From the NCBI GenBank assembly GCA_030280995.1, contig JASXTE010000007.1:17646001-17710000 (forward strand): a DNA stretch of 64,000 bases. Direction: 5' to 3'. The notes under the pieces are model-generated. The model did no database searches, was not told where the DNA came from, and was given only the letters and a program-made list of their open reading frames with translations. Of this stretch, positions 56,669-64,000 are shown in pieces. Position 1 is the first letter of the stretch; every line of letters starts with the position of its first letter. The translations under genes and the position numbers were made by a program. The stretch is from Hemileia vastatrix (lineage: Eukaryota > Basidiomycota > Pucciniomycetes > Pucciniales > Zaghouaniaceae).

Positions 56669-57843
56669 TGATAGCCTAGATATCCCTAGTACTGAGTATT
56701 TCTTATACTTAAAATAAGATAACCTTAAGTACATTAAGCTTATATCTTAAAAAAAGGTTAAAATAATAATATATGTGATTATATTACATATATATATAAT
56801 TATTACTCTATTATATAAAGTATAGTAGTTTAAATAGCTTATCCATAGCCTAATAATACTTATTAAGTTCTTAATTTAGTCATAATATACTTATCTTAAG
56901 TGATATGAAGTAATTATTGACATACATAAGCTTATATGTATACATAAATCTCATATTCAGTGAAATATGCAGTATATTATGTATATTTAGGTATATAAGT
57001 GGGTTTTAGCCCCTTAATAGCCTATAACCTTTGTTTTTCTGCTTATTTTAGGTCATATGGGCGTATCCAGTTGACTCACAACGCCTACAGAAGCATAAAA
57101 ATCTATTTCAGGCACATACACTCAGTCTGGACAACTTAATCTGCTTCCTTGGATAGATATTCATGGATTTATGTGTTGGGAGGTCATTGCTGGGTTAATA
57201 TGGATGCTTGGGGATGTTATTGGGGGCTTGAAAATTTCATTTTTTTCCTTTATATGCTTTGGGTTTCATTATATTCTCTTTGGATGAGTTATTTTACCTG
57301 TTTCTTTATGGTATCCACTTTTATCTGGATTTTCTATTTATGGTATAGGTCTGTGTTATCATTAATTGTGATGGAGGGTCCTTACTGGAGGTCTGGGTGT
57401 TGAATCTGCTTGAAGTGGACGCTATGGGGAGGTGATGGGCCCTCACAGTGCTGTAATTGCTGGGGATAGCAGTGACATCATCTGGATTGAAGGTCTGTGC
57501 ACTCCAGTGGATTTCGGTATAAGTAAGGAAGGATTTTGACGGTTATTAGACATCACTTACTTACTACAATTCAAAAAAACATTATAACACAATTATTATC
57601 ATTCAGAGATATATTATAAAGCCTTTATAAATTGATATTATCATTATATAAGCTACAACTACACTATATTCATCTATTTTTCACCAATAGCACGCATTTA
57701 AATCCAAGTATTGTGAGTTTTATTTGAGTATAAATATTTTATTAGTCTTCCCCTGAGGTTTAATCACTAAATCATTTATTAATAAGTAGTAGGACCATTA
57801 ATAAATACTATTAAATCATACTTAAATACCAGATACACTGACA
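56669..57843 (+). repeat. C1 3' LTR (1,175 bp)
   Basis: It runs from TGATAGCC to CACTGACA and is collinear with the 5' LTR. A TATATAAG box lies near 56993-57000. It is followed at once by inverted gag sequence of C2. Confidence 0.9.
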
Positions 57844-57849
57844 CTAGTT

Positions 57850-59530
57850 TTGTCACCATTCAGCAGATTATATCTTGTTTTCTCTTATAATCTTTGGTGA
57901 GTTACCCAAAATTTAGAAACTCCAAATTTTTTTTAAATTAGCAGTTTCCATTCAGCCCAAGAGAAATCTCTACCCTCACTTAAAACAGCTTCAAACCATA
58001 ATAAAGCAACATCCTTAAATAACAAAATAAGTTTTGATTTTATCTCTTCATCAGGTAGCTTATATGAGATTTTTAAATTTTCAATTCTTTGAATAAAATA
58101 GTGCCAATAAGAGCTTTCTTCCCCATAATAAGTTGCATACTGGTCAATTTTTTGCTAATTCTTCTGATTAGATTTAATCTCACTAATCTTGTGAAAATTC
58201 AGTAACTTATTCACTTTAGATAAATGGTCTTATATTTACTCTTGTATTGATTTGTGACTTACATTTGTTCTTTGAGACTTGACACTTCCACCAAATGCTT
58301 TTTTTTTTGGTGAAAATGAAAATGATTAAGATTTATATTTGAAAATGAATAGATTATTATTGAACTGTGTGTACCTTTGATCATTGTGATTCATTAGTAG
58401 ATTGGAGGTTTCACTCTTGATGTTAGTTAAACTTTGTAATAAATCAGAGACACTTTGATTTGTTTGTGCAAAAGATAATTCTGCTCTTGATTCATATTTT
58501 ACTAAATGTTCTTCATACAATATCTCTAACTCACTGAATTTGTTTGAAAGCTCACTATGTTAATTACTTAAATAATCATATTTAAGAGTTAGAGCCAAGT
58601 TTTCTTTCTCTTATTCTTTTTTTCTTGTTTCCAGTTGAGAAATATTTGATTTTAAGAAAAAATTGTTTCACTTGTGAGCTTAATTACTTGTTCCTCACAT
58701 TCAGTCACTCTAGTCCATGATGCTGAAACAATTCTATGAACAGTTGGATTTCTATTAAAATACTCAATATCTTCATTTTCACATTCTTAGCTATTTAGTG
58801 AAGCTCTCAACCAACTGGTATGTGGTAGAAACTGAGGTTTAACTGTATTATTATCATAAATATGACTATTTTTATGGACAAAAGATAAATCAGGTGTATC
58901 TACATCAAAGACCAATTGTCTTAAGTCCTCCTAAATTTTATGTACAGATTTTACATCAATCAAATTACATGCATTGTAATAATCAGTATTATGTAAAATC
59001 TTAGAATGTGATTTACTTACCAAGGGATAGGAGAAAGCTGTAGCTTTTGATCCTTTTTTTGGTTTTTAAGGGTGAATAGAAGTGATCTGGTGAGGAGCTG
59101 GATCTCTGTTGCAATTGTAGCTGGCCCACTTTTGGTGAAACCAATCCCACTTCCATTATTCTGCCAATATCCTGTCCTGGGACTGATTTAATCCTCCTGG
59201 GGTAGGGGGTGGATGGTTTTTCTGTACCACTTTCAGTTCTGTAATTGTTTGATTTAATTTCTGGAATCCTATCCTTCAATGGTTCTCCACTTTCTCCACC
59301 TCTTTGATGATAGCAGACTTTGACTCCTCCAACTTCAGAAATTTTCTGGCCAAATTAAACAGTTGATTCTGAAAAGGAGGTAATTTATTCTTTATTTTCA
59401 CCTTCTTTAAGAGGGTTCTCCTTTCCTCTATGCTTAATTTTTATGGTTGAGGATAAGACTGACCTTCCATTGTTATGTCCGGGTACATTGTTTTTAGACT
59501 TAGACCTGGTATTAAAAGCAAGTTTATCAC
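57850..59530 (-). pseudogene. C2 gag, decayed
   Basis: Recognisable pieces include TPYPRRIKSVPGQDIGR (59279-59013) and RAELSFAQTNQSVSDLLQSL (58520-58326), both collinear with C1 gag. Stops and indels are frequent. The remaining stretch to 57850 matches C1 up to the GDKP region just after the gag core. Confidence 0.8.
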
Positions 59531-60065
59531 TTAAATTGTCCTATAAAGCACTCATAATGCCTAAAATAACTATTTAATACTCTTAAATAAGTGAAAAACT
59601 CTATGTTAATCAATAAACAAAAAAATATTAGTAATATAAATACTAATAAAAGCACTGCAGCTTACCCTGAATTTATATTTTTATTCATTTAAATAAAATA
59701 TAATAAAAATTCATAAAAATCTGTTAAAAATTGAATAATGAGTCTAACTAGACCTTTATAATGGTTTATAATTAGCTAACCAATGTTTAATAAAATATCA
59801 ATTTATTTGGGTGTTATATTGGTGACCAAATACCAAGTAAAATCAGGTTTATATTGGGTACAGTTACTACTGTAAATACCTAATTCTTATTTAAAAAAAT
59901 TTGTAAAATTATTATATGGGTTATTTTACAAAATCACTGAGAAATCATGATCCACTAATGTGTTTCAGACCCAAATTTTTGGTTTATATGAGCTATAATA
60001 GAGTAAAAATCACATCCTAGGGTTATACTAAAATATTAAATAATAAATTAGGAAGGAACCCAAAT
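59531..60065 (-). other. C2 untranslated leader
   Basis: It is homologous to the C1 leader and includes a mutated TATTGGT..ACCAAATA palindrome (about 59816-59832). Next to the LTR it reads ATTTGGGTTCC, so the possible primer site differs from C1. No gene is present. Confidence 0.6.
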
Positions 60066-62725
60066 TGTCAGTGCATGCTAGTACTTAAGTATAATTTAAT
60101 AGTAAATATTAATAGTCCAACTACTTATTTATAAATTTTTTATAGATTAAAAATCAGGGAAAGACTAATAAAACTATTTTACTCAATTGTTAGCTCACAA
60201 TATTTGGATTGGCGTGGACTAGTGGCGGAATATAGGACAATAAAATATAGTTATAGCCAATTTAAAGATAAGATCAATTTATAAAGGCTTAAAAATATAT
60301 CTTTATATTCTAATTATTGTTTAATAATGTTTATTTGATCTTTAGTAATCAAGTGATGTCCCAATTCCTGCCAAATCCACTGGAGTGAACAGACCTTCAA
60401 TCCAGATAATGTCACTGCTATCACTGGAAATTTCAGCACTTTGAGGGATTATAACTTCCACATAGCTTCCACTTCAAGAAGCTTAAACACCCAGACCTCC
60501 AGTAACAAGCCTCCATCACAATTAATGATATTATACAACTGTACCATAAATAGAGCTACTAGATAAAAGTGGATACCATAAAGAAACAGGGAAAATAACT
60601 CATCTAAATAGAATAAAATGAAACCCAAAGCATATAAAGGAACCAAATTAACTTTCCAAGCCCCCAATAACATCCCCAAGAGTCCCTATTAACCCAGTAA
60701 TCATATCTCAACCCATAAATCCATAAAAATTCATTAAAGGAAGCAGATTAAATTGTCCAAACTAGATATATACACCTGAAAAAGGTGTATATGCTTTTGT
60801 AGGCATTGTGAGTCCATTGAATACATCCATATGACCTTAAATAAGCAGAAAAATAAAGCTTACAGACTATTTAGATTGTTAAACCCACATTTAGACCTAT
60901 ATATACATAGTATAACTACATATTTCACTGAATATGAGGTTTATGCATACATACAAGTTTATTTATGTCTCTAATTACTTAATATCACTTAAGATCATTA
61001 TAATATGACTAAATCAGAGCCTTAATAAGTATCATGGGGCTATGGATAAGCAATTTAAATTCATCTAAGACACATAATAGTATAATAAATATATACTTAA
61101 GCATATTAACCATATATGTCAAGCTGAGGTCAAGTACTAAGATGTGAACTAGCTTTAATGGTCAGTTGTCTAGAAGATTTTAATGGTCCTATATGAATAC
61201 TGTAGTTTAAATCCAACAAGTAGTAAAATATAATCAAAATTAAAGGTCTCAGTAATATATTTCTCACTATTTTTATATATGGCTTACAATCTTTTTAGTT
61301 GGTAGAAAAGTAGATTTTATAATTCAGATACTATTAAAAAGTTTTATAAAAGTACTAATTGATATGTATTGTAATTTATTTGGTTATATTGGTTAAATTG
61401 TAATGATAAAGAATCTAGAAACAAGACCCAAAAACCTCCTCCTTTTATATACACTGAGTTCCCCAATGATTCCCTTGATGTACCACTCAATACACAGTTA
61501 ATGACGCCTCCAAACCACTAATAGACATGCCCATCAACATTCCCAGTAACCCATGACATGATTAGAAGAGTAACAACCGTCAAAATCCTGTATTAATAAG
61601 GAAAATCCATCAAAATTAAAGAATAAGATAAAAAGAGAGTATATGCATATTAAACAATAATATAAAAGACTAAAGAAGAAATTTTTAAGGTTAATAATAG
61701 CTTAATAATAAGGGAGATTCACTGTAGAAACAATGGGGCTAATCCTGACATTATACTATGTGAAATTTCCATTCAAAAATACCCAATATTGACTGAGAAA
61801 CCACCCAAAACTCAAAAAAGAGTGTGAGATGTGGGGTAACTACATGCAGTCCTTGGCAGGTGCTTGCATGGGTAAATCCTTGACTAAATTTAGGCAAATT
61901 TAAGCGTGGTGATGAAATAAGACGCCAAGCGTAAGGTTATTAATGAAATTAGTGCATATAAACAAGGTCAATGCATTATTAATTAAGCTAGGACACTAAA
62001 TAAGCGCCTGTTGCCTATTTTAGTGTGTTTCCCCACAGTGTGCGTAGAATGTGGGGTAATTATAGTTTGAAAAAGCTAACTTTGCTAAAAATGAAGCTAC
62101 TCACATGGGAAAAAAGCAGGCAGTATGTGGCCAGTACACAGAAGCCATTTCTGGCATAAAAAACACCAAATTTGAAAAGTGTTATATTTATGCATTTAAA
62201 TAGCCAAATCAATAGTCCTAAATGAGACTAATTGATCTGTCAAAGCGCATTTTTGATATTCTCAAATTTATGGCGCATATAGTCAACTTTTAAGTGAAAT
62301 AAAGCGCATTTCTTGTTTTTTGCATAAAACAGTGAAAATAACAGCTTTAAGTGTACTTAAGAATTATGTAGCCTTATACTTAAGGTTCTTAAGATTACCC
62401 TAACATATTCCATGTTAATATTAGGTACATAATACTTATAAAAGGTGGATATATGCATGTATATAAGGTGTTATAATGGCATATTTTGTATATTATCATA
62501 ATTTTACTTATGTATACTGTTTGTGTACTCTTAATTATTATTCCCATGTATAGTTCATGTGTTTAACATAACTTATAAGTACTTTTTACTCAGTCCTGGG
62601 GATATACAGGCTGACAATATATATAAGTACAATAAACATAATATTAACTTATAAGCTTAATGAAAGTAAGTTTATCATTGTTTAAAAATAAGAGATACTC
62701 AGTATTGGGTATACCTAGGCTGACA
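60066..62725 (-). repeat. C2 5' LTR, split by a solo LTR
   Basis: The plus-strand ends are TGTCAGTGCATG and CTAGGCTGACA. Removing the nested LTR and one duplication leaves about 1,155 bp, collinear with other family C LTRs. Confidence 0.88.
61117..62616 (-). mobile_element. Solo LTR of family A nested in the C2 LTR (1,500 bp)
   Basis: It runs from TGTCAAGCTGAGG to CAGGCTGACA, with a perfect duplication ATATA (61112-61116 and 62617-62621). It keeps more of the A1 LTR sequence than the A3 LTRs do. Confidence 0.93.
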
Positions 62726-63254
62726 GTAACATCAAATATGTTTGGAACTCTTCTCCAGATAATCACCAAATGAAAAAAGCTCCTCCAGGTTTGGAATCTT
62801 TTCAAGACTTTACTCATTTTGGCTTATCCTTTCAAATAAGTTAAAATTTAATTTAAAAAATAAAAAAATTAAGAAAAGAAGGTAAAGATAATAGATTTAT
62901 AAAAACTTTAGATAGATAAAAAAATATGCAGATTTTTAAAGTCATCTAATAGTTAATATTCTTTTATAAATTATTTATAAATAAATTTTATATTTCAATT
63001 GACTTAAATAAAGTAATGGGCCAAGAACCTTGTTTTTTATAATTTTTATTGATGATAAGATTTAACTGCTTCATGTGGTTCCTCTAGCCTATAATTGTGG
63101 AAAGTCCCAAACTTCTGTTTCTAGATTTTTCCACATTATGGCTTGAGGAATTCTAATTACTTTAAAACTAGTAAATTTGACTTATTTATTTATTTATGTA
63201 ATTATATTAAAATTTGGTGACTTACACCTCTTACTTCACTTAAATTTATGGAAG
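62726..63254. other. AT-rich spacer, nothing recognised
   Basis: About 530 bp of AT-rich sequence with no open gene. A possible inverted pair, GTGGAAA (63098-63104) and TTTCCAC (63127-63133), is the only structure I noted. Confidence 0.4.
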
Positions 63255-64000
63255 TGAATTGCAATATTTTCAAACCTGACATGTGAAATTGATGACTTAA
63301 ATTTTTTTGGTGATATCTATCCCTTGCTTCAATCTAATGTGAGGTGGGGTATTGCCAAATTTATAAAACAGATATAGAGAGTTGTTGACTAATCTCTATT
63401 TAGAAATTCAAATTTTTTGTGAAGTGATAAAAGTATTTTGGTGATTAGAATGGTGAAGGGATAGAAATCAAGATGGTTTCAAGACAGTGATGAGGATTTT
63501 TGTACAGGTGTCAGTATTATTTCACCATCTGAAACTCCAAAAAGTGTGATATTTTATATTCCAGTAAGCACAAATGGTGTTAAAAGAATCTGATGATATA
63601 AGTTTTTATGATTAAATCAAGAGTAACTACTAAATTCATGCCCCAACCATTACACAAAAAACAAATAATCAATTATAAAATTCAAGTAATTTTTTAACAT
63701 CCTCATAAGATTGGCCATTTTTTATACATTCTGTAATGATTTTTTTTCAATTTTCTTGCTCTTCCAATTAAAAACTTGACTTTTCTCTTTTAAATTCATG
63801 GCCTTTTTTTATCTCTGAGCCACGATGAACTCTTTTCAACTCCTCTGCATCAAATCTGGACTTTTCAAAGTTTGATGGAAGAAAAAAAAGAAATTCACCT
63901 AATCTAAGGCCCATTCACCACAAAAAATCAAGTGGCAACTGCTAGAAGGTGCCCATCCCTATATTCAGTTTTTATTTAAGAGTAAATTTGATTTGATGTT
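63255..64000 (-). pseudogene. H3: decayed copy of the H2 end and helper gene 3' part
   Basis: Plus-strand 63255-63420 repeats, in inverse, the H2 end units (CTGACATGTGAAATTGATGACTTA, split here by a short divergence, and GGGGTATTGCCAAATTT). Further right, the minus strand encodes a decayed tail, IITECIKNGQSYEDVKKLL, that aligns with the H2 exon 3 end FLIECVKANKFVEEIECLKKLL. The rest lies beyond the window. Stops interrupt it. Confidence 0.55.

Larger units (their letters stand above)
49041..57843 (+). mobile_element. C1: family C chromovirus, near full length
   Basis: LTRs at 49041-50212 and 56669-57843 enclose a leader and a gag-pol frame. The flanks (GTTTG and CTAGT) do not form a duplication, so one end may have been rearranged, in line with C2 starting immediately at 57844. 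Its proteins are close to family A but its LTRs are different. Confidence 0.9.
57844..62725 (-). mobile_element. C2: inverted 5' half of a family C element
   Basis: On the minus strand, LTR (62725-60066), leader (60065 to about 59530) and gag can be followed. Gag breaks off at the position matching about 52390 of C1, where the C1 3' LTR ends. Its LTR carries a nested family A solo LTR. The outer flank is GTAAC; no partner is seen. Confidence 0.85.

Overview
The window is almost entirely transposable-element sequence from a filamentous fungus. I infer a basidiomycete with a large, repeat-swollen genome, and a rust (Pucciniales) is my best guess, not proven. The grounds are: chromodomain-bearing Ty3/Gypsy elements (chromoviruses), a PIF/Harbinger-type DNA transposon, 66-75 nt introns with GT..AG ends, and old copies that have lost CpG by what looks like cytosine deamination. 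I see no convincing host housekeeping gene, rRNA, tRNA or CRISPR array.

I name the LTR families A, B, C and D for this window only. Family A (LTR about 1.5 kb): A1 (window start to 5710, plus strand, long open gag-pol), A2 (22218-27829, minus, truncated), A3 (39226-48820, minus, complete with target duplication ACACT but decayed) and a solo LTR (61117-62616, duplication ATATA). Family B (LTR about 0.8 kb): B1 (6770-15239, minus, complete, duplication TACAC), B2 (28710-37989, plus, complete, duplication TGGAC, decayed) and a solo LTR inside B2 (35105-35911, duplication TATTC). Family C (LTR about 1.17 kb): a solo LTR (15954-19993, duplication CTTTA) that hosts a Harbinger element, C1 (49041-57843, plus, nearly open gag-pol) and C2 (57844-62725, minus, 5' half only). 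Family D: a gag-protease remnant split by B2 (27830-28709 and 37990-38484), followed by a 739-bp LTR (38485-39223).

DNA transposons: H1 (16951-19811) has 31-bp perfect terminal inverted repeats and an apparently intact two-exon DDE transposase. H2 (20253 to about 22217) is a three-exon helper-type gene followed by degenerate end repeats. A decayed copy of the same end and gene 3' end (H3) lies on the minus strand at 63255-64000. A fold-back element lies at 5846-6703.

The strongest candidate for something undescribed is in family B. Between the end of pol and the 3' LTR it carries a separate gene on the opposite strand, with its own TATA box, one intron and a cysteine-rich, acidic, 298-residue product. 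It is intact in B1 (7652-8622) while B1 pol is broken. A decayed counterpart in B2 keeps the same place, TATA box and splice sites. It is followed by about 0.9 kb almost free of C on the coding strand. Family B also has a canonical -1 frameshift heptamer at the gag stop, unlike families A and C, which use one fused gag-pol frame. A second notable signal is a 1,354-bp tract that is identical at all but one position between A2 and A3, although their flanks differ by several percent.
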